Part shown: piece by piece, positions 29,372-37,215 of the stretch
Position numbering within the stretch: position 1 is the stretch's first letter
Layout: each line of letters opens with the position of its first letter
Assembly (NCBI RefSeq): GCF_900169785.1
Contig: NZ_FWER01000018.1
Location: 37,161 to 101,160, forward strand
DNA length: 64,000 nucleotides
From: Rhizobium sullae
GTDB taxonomy: Bacteria; Pseudomonadota; Alphaproteobacteria; Rhizobiales; Rhizobiaceae
Direction of reading: 5' to 3'
Position numbers and translations under genes: made by a program
The notes under the pieces: generated by a model
The model's input: the letters and a program-made list of their open reading frames with translations, nothing else
Database searches by the model: none
Told to the model about the DNA's origin: nothing

Positions 29372-29926
29372 ATGGCGCGTGGAGTTCAGGCGGTGGACGG
29401 CAGTTCGCATCGCATCGTTAGGCTGAAACTGGCAGCTGCCTTGGCGGTGCCGTTCTTCCTGTGCGCGATGACGGGTGCTGCGCTGCCGGCCGATTGCAAG
29501 CAGTCGAATGCCGTCTATGCGGATCGCGATGATGCCTACGAACTCCGCTTTTCGCCGCTCGGTTCCGATGCTGCTGCTGCAAGCAACCAGTTCAAGATCA
29601 GCGTGGTGAAAACGTCGATCTCCCTGGACGGCTATGTAATGCCGTCGGAGGATCCGGATCGTGCGATCGGCATAATCATGTTCAATTGCCCTGGTGGGGA
29701 TGTGACAGGTGCCGACCTCGACGCCTGCACGATCTGGCAGGGCCCGGTCTACAGCGTCAGTGCTGCGGGCGAACTGGACAACCTTCAAGCCGAGACGGCG
29801 CGCGCCGCGGATAGGATCGTGCTCCCTGGTTTTGGTCCGGCGATCCGCGAGTCCTCGATCTGGGGCGAAGGCAAGGCGACGGTTGCGCCCTGGGACGTCC
29901 TGACCTTCAAGGAATGCGCGAAATGA
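29372..29926 (+). CDS. secreted hypothetical protein
   Basis: 184-residue protein with an N-terminal hydrophobic signal (LAAALAVPFFLCAMTGAALPA) and probable cleavage before DCKQSN. The mature part has four Cys (DCKQ, FNCPGG, DACT, KECAK) that could pair in the periplasm. I do not recognise the family. AAGGAG is six bases before the ATG. It sits directly after the sucB terminator and overlaps the SDR start (ATGA), so it is translated together with that gene. Confidence 0.7.
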   Translation: MARGVQAVDGSSHRIVRLKLAAALAVPFFLCAMTGAALPADCKQSNAVYADRDDAYELRFSPLGSDAAAASNQFKISVVKTSISLDGYVMPSEDPDRAIGIIMFNCPGGDVTGADLDACTIWQGPVYSVSAAGELDNLQAETARAADRIVLPGFGPAIRESSIWGEGKATVAPWDVLTFKECAK

Positions 29927-30675
29927 GCGATGCGCCTGTTCTGCTCGTGACCGGCGCAAGCCGTGGCATCGGTGCTGCCGTCTCAAGGCTTGCTGCTAGG
30001 CAAGGCTGGCGGGTTGCCGTGAATTACGCCTCGAACAAGGTCGCCGCGGATGCCGTCATTGAAGCGATCACGGCGGACGGTGGCGAGGCGATTGCCGTGA
30101 AAGGCGATGTCGGCAACGCCGCTGATATCGCTTTGATGTTCGAAATCGTTGATCACCATTTCGGCCGGCTTGATGGGCTGGTGAACAATGCCGGGATCAT
30201 CGATATGGCTCAGCGCGTCGACGAAATGAGCGTCGATCGCATCGAGCGGATGATGCGCGTCAACGTCACCGGCTCCATTCTCTGCGCGGCGGAAGCCGTG
30301 CGCCGCATGTCGAGCAAGCACGGCGCCAAGGGCGGAGCGATCGTCAACATCTCGTCGATGGCGGCGATCATCGGATCGCCGTCGCAATATGTGGATTATG
30401 CCGCATCGAAGGCTGCGATCGATACCTTCACGATCGGGCTCGCCCGCGAAGTCGCCGCTGAAGGCATTCGGGTGAATGCGATCCGCCCGGGAATTATCGA
30501 CACCGATATTCACGCCTCCGGCGGATTGCCGGACCGTGCGCGCGATATGGCGCCGAGCATTCCGATGCAGCGGTCGGGAACGGCGGAGGAGGTAGCCGAT
30601 GCCGTGCTCTATCTTCTTTCTCCGGCAGCCTCTTATGTCACGGGTGCAGTCCTCAACGTCAGTGGCGGACGCTAG
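29923..30675 (+). CDS. SDR family oxidoreductase (FabG-like)
   Basis: 250-residue classical short-chain dehydrogenase. It has the cofactor motif TGASRGIGAAVSRLAARQG, NNAG (GLVNNAGIID), the catalytic Ser in NISSMA, YxxxK as YVDYAASKAA, and the C-terminal GAVLNVSGGR. The ATG at 29923 overlaps the preceding stop as ATGA and is preferred over the ATG at 29914. The substrate is unknown; the sequence resembles glucose/3-oxoacyl-ACP-type reductases. Confidence 0.9.
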   Translation: MSDAPVLLVTGASRGIGAAVSRLAARQGWRVAVNYASNKVAADAVIEAITADGGEAIAVKGDVGNAADIALMFEIVDHHFGRLDGLVNNAGIIDMAQRVDEMSVDRIERMMRVNVTGSILCAAEAVRRMSSKHGAKGGAIVNISSMAAIIGSPSQYVDYAASKAAIDTFTIGLAREVAAEGIRVNAIRPGIIDTDIHASGGLPDRARDMAPSIPMQRSGTAEEVADAVLYLLSPAASYVTGAVLNVSGGR

Positions 30676-30693
30676 GCCGCAAAGGGCAAAACG

Positions 30694-31332
30694 ATGCAGT
30701 ATATTTTTGAATTCCTGGGCCTGATGGCCGTCTTCTCGATCTTCATTGTCGTTCCGGGTGCCGACTTTGCCGTGATCCTTCGCCAGAGCATCGTGCATGG
30801 CCGCCGCGCCGCAATGATGACCGGCCTCGGCATGGGTTTTTCGCTGCTCTTCCATATCAGCTACACGATCCTCGGCCTGGGCCTCGTCGTGTCGCAATCC
30901 CTGATGCTGTTTGCGATGATCAAGTGGGCGGGTGTGGCCTATCTGGTCTATCTCGGCATCAAATCCTTCCGCGAACCCGGCTTTAAGGTGAATGAGATCG
31001 ATGTCACGGAGGCGGATCGCAGGCCGTCCTCGGCGATCAAGTGCCTCGGCACGGGTTTCATCACCAATGCCCTTAATCCGAAGCCGGTGCTCTTCTTCCT
31101 GTCGCTGTTTTCGACGCTGGTGCATCACGATACGCCGGCGCTGATCCAGTTCGGCTATGGCATTGGCATGGCATCCGCACTCGTTGCATGGTTTGCCGGC
31201 GTCTCGATCTTCTTCACGGTCAAGCCCATCCGCGACCGCTTCATTGCCAGTGGCAAATGGTTCAACCGCATCACCGGCGCCGCATTGGTTGGCTTCGGCT
31301 TCCGCCTCGCACTCACCCGCGCGGCCGACTAA
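30694..31332 (+). CDS. LysE/RhtB family amino acid exporter
   Basis: 212-residue inner-membrane protein with about six hydrophobic segments. The N-terminal signature IVVPGADFAVILRQSIVHGRRAAMMTGLGMG corresponds to the family's PGP-x(n)-G-x(n)-G region. A second signature is FITNALNPKPVLFFLSLF. Members export amino acids or homoserine lactones; the substrate here is unknown. It lies between the SDR and lpdA genes. Confidence 0.9.
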   Translation: MQYIFEFLGLMAVFSIFIVVPGADFAVILRQSIVHGRRAAMMTGLGMGFSLLFHISYTILGLGLVVSQSLMLFAMIKWAGVAYLVYLGIKSFREPGFKVNEIDVTEADRRPSSAIKCLGTGFITNALNPKPVLFFLSLFSTLVHHDTPALIQFGYGIGMASALVAWFAGVSIFFTVKPIRDRFIASGKWFNRITGAALVGFGFRLALTRAAD

Positions 31333-31359
31333 ACGATTAAAGCAAAGGGAAAAGAAATA

Positions 31360-32766
31360 ATGTCCTATGATGTGATCATTATCGGAACCGGCCCCGGCGG
31401 CTATGTCGCCGCCATCAAGGCGGCCCAGCTTGGCCTCAAGGTTGCGGTCGTTGAAAAGCGCGCGACCTTCGGCGGCACCTGCCTCAACGTCGGCTGCATC
31501 CCCTCCAAGGCGCTGCTGCACGCTTCCGAAATGTTCCATCACGCCGGTCACGGCATGGAAGCGCTCGGTATCGAGGTGACGGCTCCGAAGCTCAATCTCG
31601 AAAAGATGCTGGCGCATAAGGATACGACGGTGAAGGCGAACGTCGACGGCGTCGCCTTCCTCTTCAAGAAAAACAAGATCGATGCCTTCCAGGGCACCGG
31701 CAAGATCGTTTCCGCCGGGAAAGTCTCCGTGATGGGCGACGATGGCAAGGCGCAGGAAATCGAAGGCAAGAACATCGTGATCGCCACTGGCTCCGATGTT
31801 GCCGGCATTCCGGGGGTCCAAGTTGAATTCGATGAAAAAGTGATCATCTCCTCGACCGGTGGTATTGCGCTGGAGAAGGTGCCGGAAACGATGATCGTCG
31901 TTGGTGGCGGCGTCATCGGCCTCGAACTTGGTTCGGTCTGGTCGCGCCTTGGCGCGAAGGTAACCGTCGTCGAATATCTCGACACGATCCTGGGCGGCAT
32001 GGATGGCGATGTCGCCAAGCAGTTCCAGCGCATGCTCGCCAAGCAGGGCATCGACTTCAATCTCGGCGCCAAGGTTGTCGGCGTCGAGAAGGGCGGCAAG
32101 GGCGCGAAGGTGACCTTCGAGCCGGTCAAGGGAGGCGACAAGGTGACGCTTGACGCGGAAGTCGTTCTTATCGCCACTGGCCGCATGCCCTATACTGAGG
32201 GCCTTGGTCTTGAAGAAGCGGGCGTCAAGCTCGACAATCGCGGCCGCGTCGAGATCAACGGCCACTTCAGTACCAATGTCGCTGGCATTTATGCGATCGG
32301 CGATGTCGTGAAGGGTCCGATGCTGGCGCACAAGGCGGAAGACGAAGGCGTGGCGCTTGCCGAAATCCTTGCCGGCCAGGCCGGTCATGTGAATTACGAT
32401 GTCATCCCGAGCGTCGTCTACACACAGCCGGAAGTCGCGTCCGTCGGCAAGACCGAGGAAGAGCTGAAGGTTGCAGGCATCGCCTATAAGGTTGGCAAGT
32501 TCCCGTTCACCGCAAATGGCCGCGCTCGCGCCATGCTCGCGACGGACGGCTTCGTGAAGATCCTGTCGGACAAGGCAACGGACCGCGTTCTCGGCGGCCA
32601 TATCGTCGGCTTCGGTGCCGGCGAGATGATCCACGAGATTGCCGTCCTGATGGAATTCGGCGGTTCTGCCGAGGATCTCGGCCGCACCTGCCATGGGCAT
32701 CCGACAATGTCCGAAGCCGTGAAGGAAGCGGCACTCGCTGCCTTCTTCAAGCCGATCCATATGTAA
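31360..32766 (+). CDS. lpdA: Dihydrolipoyl dehydrogenase (E3)
   Basis: 468-residue flavoprotein disulfide reductase, which reoxidises the dihydrolipoyl group of SucB with NAD+. It has FAD motif GTGPGGYVAA (9-18), redox disulfide Cys41-Cys46 in GGTCLNVGC, NAD motif GGGVIGLELGSV, and the C-terminal His447/Glu452 dyad in HGHPTMSE. It closes the gene set for the 2-oxoglutarate dehydrogenase complex and has its own terminator. Confidence 0.98.
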   Translation: MSYDVIIIGTGPGGYVAAIKAAQLGLKVAVVEKRATFGGTCLNVGCIPSKALLHASEMFHHAGHGMEALGIEVTAPKLNLEKMLAHKDTTVKANVDGVAFLFKKNKIDAFQGTGKIVSAGKVSVMGDDGKAQEIEGKNIVIATGSDVAGIPGVQVEFDEKVIISSTGGIALEKVPETMIVVGGGVIGLELGSVWSRLGAKVTVVEYLDTILGGMDGDVAKQFQRMLAKQGIDFNLGAKVVGVEKGGKGAKVTFEPVKGGDKVTLDAEVVLIATGRMPYTEGLGLEEAGVKLDNRGRVEINGHFSTNVAGIYAIGDVVKGPMLAHKAEDEGVALAEILAGQAGHVNYDVIPSVVYTQPEVASVGKTEEELKVAGIAYKVGKFPFTANGRARAMLATDGFVKILSDKATDRVLGGHIVGFGAGEMIHEIAVLMEFGGSAEDLGRTCHGHPTMSEAVKEAALAAFFKPIHM

Positions 32767-32786
32767 GCTTCGAAGATATCCGGGTC

Positions 32787-32819
32787 AAAAGCCGCAGTTC
32801 GAAAAGGCTGCGGCTTTTT
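32787..32819. terminator. bidirectional terminator between lpdA and the TraB/GumN gene
   Basis: AAAAGCCGCAG pairs with CTGCGGCTTTT around a 10-base loop, with T-runs on both strands. It lies between the convergent lpdA (plus) and TraB/GumN (minus) genes and can serve both. Confidence 0.9.
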
Positions 32820-33919
32820 CAATTCACGGTGCTAACGGTGAAACCCTGCTTGCGGAGCAGTTCGACCACGCCAGCCTCCCCAGGAAGATGAAGCGCGCCG
32901 ACGGCCATGAAGACATTGCCGTTCGCGAGGATGGGGGCGGCGCGCTCGGCCATTATTTTGTTGCGGTCAAGGATGATGCGCTGCTCGAAGCTGGCGTAGT
33001 CGCTCTCCTCGTTCTTGCCGTCCGGCGAAACCGTCTTCAGCATTGGTATGGTCATGCCGATATCGCCGGAGAGATAGAGATCGGTCATCGTTTCCACGAC
33101 GTCGTTCATCTTGGAGCCGAGCTCCAGGGTCTCGATCAGTGACTTCAGGTGAAATTCGACCGGAAGTTCGGCCATTGCCTGCAGTTGTTCAGCAAGCGTT
33201 TCAAGGCCGCGCACCTGCTTGCCTTGGGCGGCAGCGTCGGCTGCGATTTCCTGATCGAGGAACCGGATGCCCTTCGCCTTGCGAGAAATCTCGCAGGCGG
33301 GGAGCGCGACGGCGCTCGCAATCATCCAGGGTCGCATGCGTGAAACGGCGGCGAGCGGAATGCCGCGTTGCTTGAGGCCCGCGTCGAGACGGGCATAATC
33401 TTCAGGCGAGAGCAGTTTTTCGATCGTCGTGCCATCGGTGAACATGGTGAGGTCCGGCCGGGCAAGGAGCGCCGCTGCCGCCTTTTTCTCACTCAGGATC
33501 TCATCGGATTCGATGATAATCGTATCGACGCTATCGCGGGCTGCCTGGGCATGGGGCGGCAAGTCGAGCACGCGCGGATCGGTGACGTGCATGCTGCCAA
33601 GCAGCCACGAAGGCTTCAGACCAGGTTTTTCAATTCTCCAGAAAATGCCTTTGCCGTTCGGCACCGCATCCGCTTCCTTGACGACCTCTGCATAGCGGGC
33701 AGGGTTTTTTTGCTGCAACTCGGTCATCAGATTCTTGCCGGTGCAAGTATCGTCGGCAGCCTGAGCTGAAGACACCGAAAGGAGCGTAGCGAGAAGGGTA
33801 GCTGCAAGCAGCATATGCAAGGCCGCGATCAGCCAGAGCAGGATATTGCCCGGCCGCGCAATTCCGAAGGCGCGGTGGCCGATGGAAATCGTCATGATGG
33901 TGTTCCGCTCGCAGTCCAT
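32819..33919 (-). CDS. TraB/GumN family protein (secreted or membrane-anchored)
   Basis: 366-residue protein of the TraB/GumN family (COG3735). A hydrophobic N-terminal signal (LLWLIAALHMLLAATLLATLLSVSSAQA) is followed by WLLGSMHVTDPRVLDLP (the GxxH motif), a central domain with GIRFLDQE, and the C-terminal NVFMAVGALHLPGEAGVVELLRKQGF. The two GxxH-type motifs and Glu/Arg residues suggest a metalloprotease-like (Tiki-related) site. The start may be 33919 or the ATG at 33895 (MTISIGHRAFG). It is downstream of xerC on the same strand. Confidence 0.88.
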   Translation of the reverse strand: MDCERNTIMTISIGHRAFGIARPGNILLWLIAALHMLLAATLLATLLSVSSAQAADDTCTGKNLMTELQQKNPARYAEVVKEADAVPNGKGIFWRIEKPGLKPSWLLGSMHVTDPRVLDLPPHAQAARDSVDTIIIESDEILSEKKAAAALLARPDLTMFTDGTTIEKLLSPEDYARLDAGLKQRGIPLAAVSRMRPWMIASAVALPACEISRKAKGIRFLDQEIAADAAAQGKQVRGLETLAEQLQAMAELPVEFHLKSLIETLELGSKMNDVVETMTDLYLSGDIGMTIPMLKTVSPDGKNEESDYASFEQRIILDRNKIMAERAAPILANGNVFMAVGALHLPGEAGVVELLRKQGFTVSTVN

Positions 33920-33981
33920 GTCAATCTCTGCTCTACGCCTTTCCGGCGCATATTCCTTTAAGAGAATGCGTTAACGAAAGA

Positions 33982-34917
33982 TTACGCCCTTGGATGGGCA
34001 CGATCGTAGACTTCGAGCAAACGCGCTGAGTCGACACCGGTATAGACCTGTGTCGTGGAAAGGCTCGCGTGACCAAGCAACTCCTGGATAGTCCTCAGAT
34101 CACCGCCTCCGGCCAAAAGGTGCGTCGCAAACGAGTGCCGCAGCGCATGCGGCGTTGCCGTTTCCGGCAGTCCAAAGGCTCCGCGCATCCTCTGCATCGT
34201 GCGCTGGATAATCCCCGCCTGGAGCTTCCCGCCTCGTGCGCCGCGGAAGAGCGGCGCTGCGTTCTCCAGATGGTAAGGGCAGAGTGAACGGTATTTCTCA
34301 ACCGCTTCAAGAACGACGGGCAACAGTGGAACCAGGCGGGTCTTGTTGCCCTTTCCGGTGATGCGCAATGTCGTAGCGCCCGCGTGCAAGTTATCCGCTG
34401 TCAGGTCGAGTGCCTCGGAGATGCGCAAACCGCAGCCATAAAGTAGCGTGAAGACGGCGGCATCGCGCGCAGCGATCCATGGTTGCTCGTGAAGCTGTGC
34501 CGCGTCGCTGGCGACAGTGATCGCCTGCTTGTCGGAGAGCGGTTTTGGCAGGGATTTCGGCTGTTTTGGCGAGCGAACCGCACCGGCGCCTGCAGCGTTC
34601 ACGAGCCCTTTCTTTTCCAGATAGCGCAGCAGCGAGCGAAGACCGGCCAGATTACGGCCGAGCGACCGGGCTCCGGAGCCCTCCTTCCGGCGGGCGGCCA
34701 GGAAAGCGCGGAAATCGGCCGGGCGAAGAGACGCTATATCCTTCACCGTCGCCGGGCCACCGATATGGCCGGTCAGGAAGGTGAGGAACTGGCGGCTGTC
34801 GCGCTCGTAGGCGTCGAGCGTGTGTTCCGAAAGGCGCCGCTCGCGCTTGAGATTTTCAAGCCAGGCGCTGCGTTCGGCCATCAGGCGCGGGTCGGCGATA
34901 ATCAGGAGTTCGTTCAC
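33982..34917 (-). CDS. xerC: Tyrosine recombinase XerC
   Basis: 311-residue site-specific recombinase that resolves chromosome dimers with XerD at dif. It has an N-terminal SAM-like core-binding domain (ERRLSEHTLDAYERDSRQFL). The catalytic residues are Arg in YGCGLRISEALDLT, Lys in TGKGNKTR, His and Arg in HALRHSFATHLL, His in LLGHASLSTTQ, and the nucleophile Tyr in VYTGVD. There are no phage or integrative-element genes nearby, so this is the housekeeping copy. Confidence 0.95.
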   Translation of the reverse strand: MNELLIIADPRLMAERSAWLENLKRERRLSEHTLDAYERDSRQFLTFLTGHIGGPATVKDIASLRPADFRAFLAARRKEGSGARSLGRNLAGLRSLLRYLEKKGLVNAAGAGAVRSPKQPKSLPKPLSDKQAITVASDAAQLHEQPWIAARDAAVFTLLYGCGLRISEALDLTADNLHAGATTLRITGKGNKTRLVPLLPVVLEAVEKYRSLCPYHLENAAPLFRGARGGKLQAGIIQRTMQRMRGAFGLPETATPHALRHSFATHLLAGGGDLRTIQELLGHASLSTTQVYTGVDSARLLEVYDRAHPRA

Positions 34918-35056
34918 GGCGCGGGCCTTGATTTTGTTTTTGCCTTTGCCAAGTTTGAAGGGGGACAGTTAGGGAATTGCTAATATCGGCCAAGCGCTTG
35001 TCATGCTTCCATCATAATAGGTTGCGATAGCTGTTCCGAACGAAACAGGACCTTGC

Positions 35057-36004
35057 ATGGCACGGCGCCAATCCACGACGGCTTTCGGACAGCTCGCGGA
35101 AGCGATCACTCTGGTTTCCCACGGCAAGCCCGGACACATCGTAGATACTTTGATCGCCGAGCGCGGCAAGCGCATCGTCCGCCACCCGCTTTGGCCGGTA
35201 ATGCGGCCCTTTCTCTATACGCTTCTGCGCTATAACAAGGCGCTTCAGTTCGCCAACGACGTGGCGAACATGCCGGGCTTTCAGTGCTTCGAGTATATGA
35301 GCAACCTGCTGGTGCTGGATATCGCGGTCAGATATGGCGAGCGTATCCCCGCTTCCGGCGGCTTCATCCTCGTCAGTAATCATCCGACCGGTATCGCAGA
35401 TGGCGTCGCTGTCTTCGATCTTCTGAAGAGCCGCCGCCCGGACATGATGTTCTTTGCCAACCGGGACGCGGTGCGCGTCAATCCGCGATTTGCGGAAATG
35501 GTGATCCCTGTGGAATGGCGGGACGAATACAAGACGAAACTCAAGACTCGCGAGACGCTGCAGTTCACGAACCACGCCGTGAAAGAAAGAAAGGCGACCA
35601 TACTGTTTCCCTCGGGCCGCATTGCCTACTGGGCGAACGGCCGGCTGAATGAAAGGCCGTGGAAAAATTCTGCCGTCGGCCTCGCCCGCAAATACAATCT
35701 GCCGATCCTGCCGGTGCATATGACCGCGCGCAATTCCGGTCTTTTCTACTGGTTTGCCAAGTGGTCGACGGAACTGCGCGATATGACGGTGTTTCATGAG
35801 CTTCTCAACAAGCGCGGCGACCGCTTTGATTTCATCATCGGCAATCTCGTTCCGGTAGAGCATCTGGACGGCGACATAAACGAAGTGACCAGGGCGCTTG
35901 AAAAACACACGGTGCATGATCTGCTTGCGGACAGCGATGCACGGTTCCTGCCGCTTGTGCAGCCGCCGGCGCCCGAGATAGTGGCGGCCCATTCATTTCG
36001 CTGA
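35057..36004 (+). CDS. PlsC-like lysophospholipid acyltransferase
   Basis: 315-residue acyltransferase of the glycerolipid family. The catalytic motif is NHPTGIADG (His109, Asp115), a HX5D spacing instead of the classic HX4D, as in ornithine-lipid/PlsC-like subfamilies. The later motif FPSGRIAYW matches the family's FPEGT-like block, and PILPVHMTARNS the proline-containing motif IV. Rhizobia carry several such enzymes for phosphatidic acid, ornithine lipids or related lipids; which substrate applies here is not visible. It is divergent from xerC. Confidence 0.88.
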   Translation: MARRQSTTAFGQLAEAITLVSHGKPGHIVDTLIAERGKRIVRHPLWPVMRPFLYTLLRYNKALQFANDVANMPGFQCFEYMSNLLVLDIAVRYGERIPASGGFILVSNHPTGIADGVAVFDLLKSRRPDMMFFANRDAVRVNPRFAEMVIPVEWRDEYKTKLKTRETLQFTNHAVKERKATILFPSGRIAYWANGRLNERPWKNSAVGLARKYNLPILPVHMTARNSGLFYWFAKWSTELRDMTVFHELLNKRGDRFDFIIGNLVPVEHLDGDINEVTRALEKHTVHDLLADSDARFLPLVQPPAPEIVAAHSFR

Positions 36005-36025
36005 CCGGATAGGTTAAAGCGAGGC

Positions 36026-37162
36026 ATGCTGCTCCGTTCGATGTTCGCCCAGAACTACAGGTCACTGCGATCGATCCGCATGGATCTTTCGGGCATCAAT
36101 CTTTTCATCGGCGAAAACGGCGCCGGGAAATCCAATCTCTATCGCGCGCTGCAATTGATCCAGGCTGCAACGCGTGGCCGTCTTGCGCATGAAATCGCGG
36201 CCGAAGGCGGGATGCTGTCCTCCCTATGGTCTGGCCCGAGACGGGAATCAGAAGGCCCGGTGCGCATCCGGCTGGAGGCCGAGCTGCTAGATCAGGAAAG
36301 AGCGATTACCTTCCGCTATCGGGTCGAGGCGGGAATGCGGCCCCCGAAGGCTGCCGCAGGCTTTCCTTTCGAGCCGCAGATCAAGGCGGAAGAGCTTTCG
36401 GTCGAAACCGGCACGCGTCCGGTCACAACGATGAAGCGCAATGGGCCGGCCATATCAGTCCGGGGGCCGAACGGCCGCATGCAGGATTATCCCGAACAGG
36501 CTCTGACCTCGGAAACAGCGATCGCTCTCCTGGGCGATGCCGGGCACTATCCGGAGGTGGGCACGCTCCGGCGCGCTATCGATGGATGGCGCTTCTTTCA
36601 CGGGTTCAGGACCGATCGATCATCGCCGCTGCGCGCGCCATGCCTGGCCGTCACGGCACCGATGCTGGACGAGGACGGGGGCAATCTGGCGGCTGTCTTT
36701 GCAACGCTGGTGCATACGCGGGAAGATACCGTCGATCTCGACCGTGCGATCGCTGCTGCGCTTGGCGGCGCAGGACTGGTGGTACCGGAGCCGGGTGAGA
36801 CGGCGGAATTCGGTCTTGCCTTGCCGGACTTTCCGCATCGGGTGTTTCGGCCGCGTGAACTTTCGGATGGCCAGATCCGCTTTCTCGGCTTGGCCGCAGC
36901 GTTGATGTCCTATCGCCTACCACCCTTGATTGCCTTGAACGAGCCGGAAGCAAGCCTCCATCCCGACATGCTCCCTCCGCTTGCCGATATGATTGCGGAA
37001 GCGTCGCGTAGCAGCCAAGTCTGGGTCGTCACCCACTCAGAGCTTCTTGCCGCCGCTGTCGGGGAGCGATGCGGCGTGCGGGCACGCCGGGTCGTGCGGC
37101 AGGACGGCGCCACATGGATCGAGGGGATGCGGTTGACCGGCATCATCGACGAGGAAGAGTAG
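36026..37162 (+). CDS. AAA family ATPase (RecF/SMC-like, COG4637 type)
   Basis: 378-residue ATPase. Walker A is GENGAGKSN (residues 29-37), within the SMC/RecF-like opening MFAQNYRSLRSIRMDLSGINLFIG. The ABC signature is LSDGQIRFL (about 279), Walker B LIALNEPEASLHP (about 301) with Asn where Asp is usual, and the H-loop VWVVTHSELL. There is no toxin, nuclease or TOPRIM partner gene beside it, so it is not an obvious OLD/Gabija-type defence system. The ribosome site GAGG is only one base before the ATG; an ATG at 36041 is an alternative. Confidence 0.85.
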   Translation: MLLRSMFAQNYRSLRSIRMDLSGINLFIGENGAGKSNLYRALQLIQAATRGRLAHEIAAEGGMLSSLWSGPRRESEGPVRIRLEAELLDQERAITFRYRVEAGMRPPKAAAGFPFEPQIKAEELSVETGTRPVTTMKRNGPAISVRGPNGRMQDYPEQALTSETAIALLGDAGHYPEVGTLRRAIDGWRFFHGFRTDRSSPLRAPCLAVTAPMLDEDGGNLAAVFATLVHTREDTVDLDRAIAAALGGAGLVVPEPGETAEFGLALPDFPHRVFRPRELSDGQIRFLGLAAALMSYRLPPLIALNEPEASLHPDMLPPLADMIAEASRSSQVWVVTHSELLAAAVGERCGVRARRVVRQDGATWIEGMRLTGIIDEEE

Positions 37163-37215
37163 CTTATGTTCTCGCAGGTTTTCTTTTTGCCTCGTAGCGG
37201 GCATGGTCACGCCTG

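Noticed and set aside
29983..32760. A 925-codon open frame on the minus strand opposite the SDR, LysE and lpdA genes
   Set aside because: It is the antisense shadow of three recognised genes, is rich in His/Arg/Asp as expected from inverted GC-rich codons, and has no domain.
33982..34917. Tyrosine recombinase as a sign of an integrative element
   Set aside because: It matches housekeeping XerC and no att-like repeats, tRNA or mobile-element genes are nearby.
36026..37162. AAA ATPase as a phage-defence system
   Set aside because: No partner effector gene adjoins and the neighbourhood is core genome.
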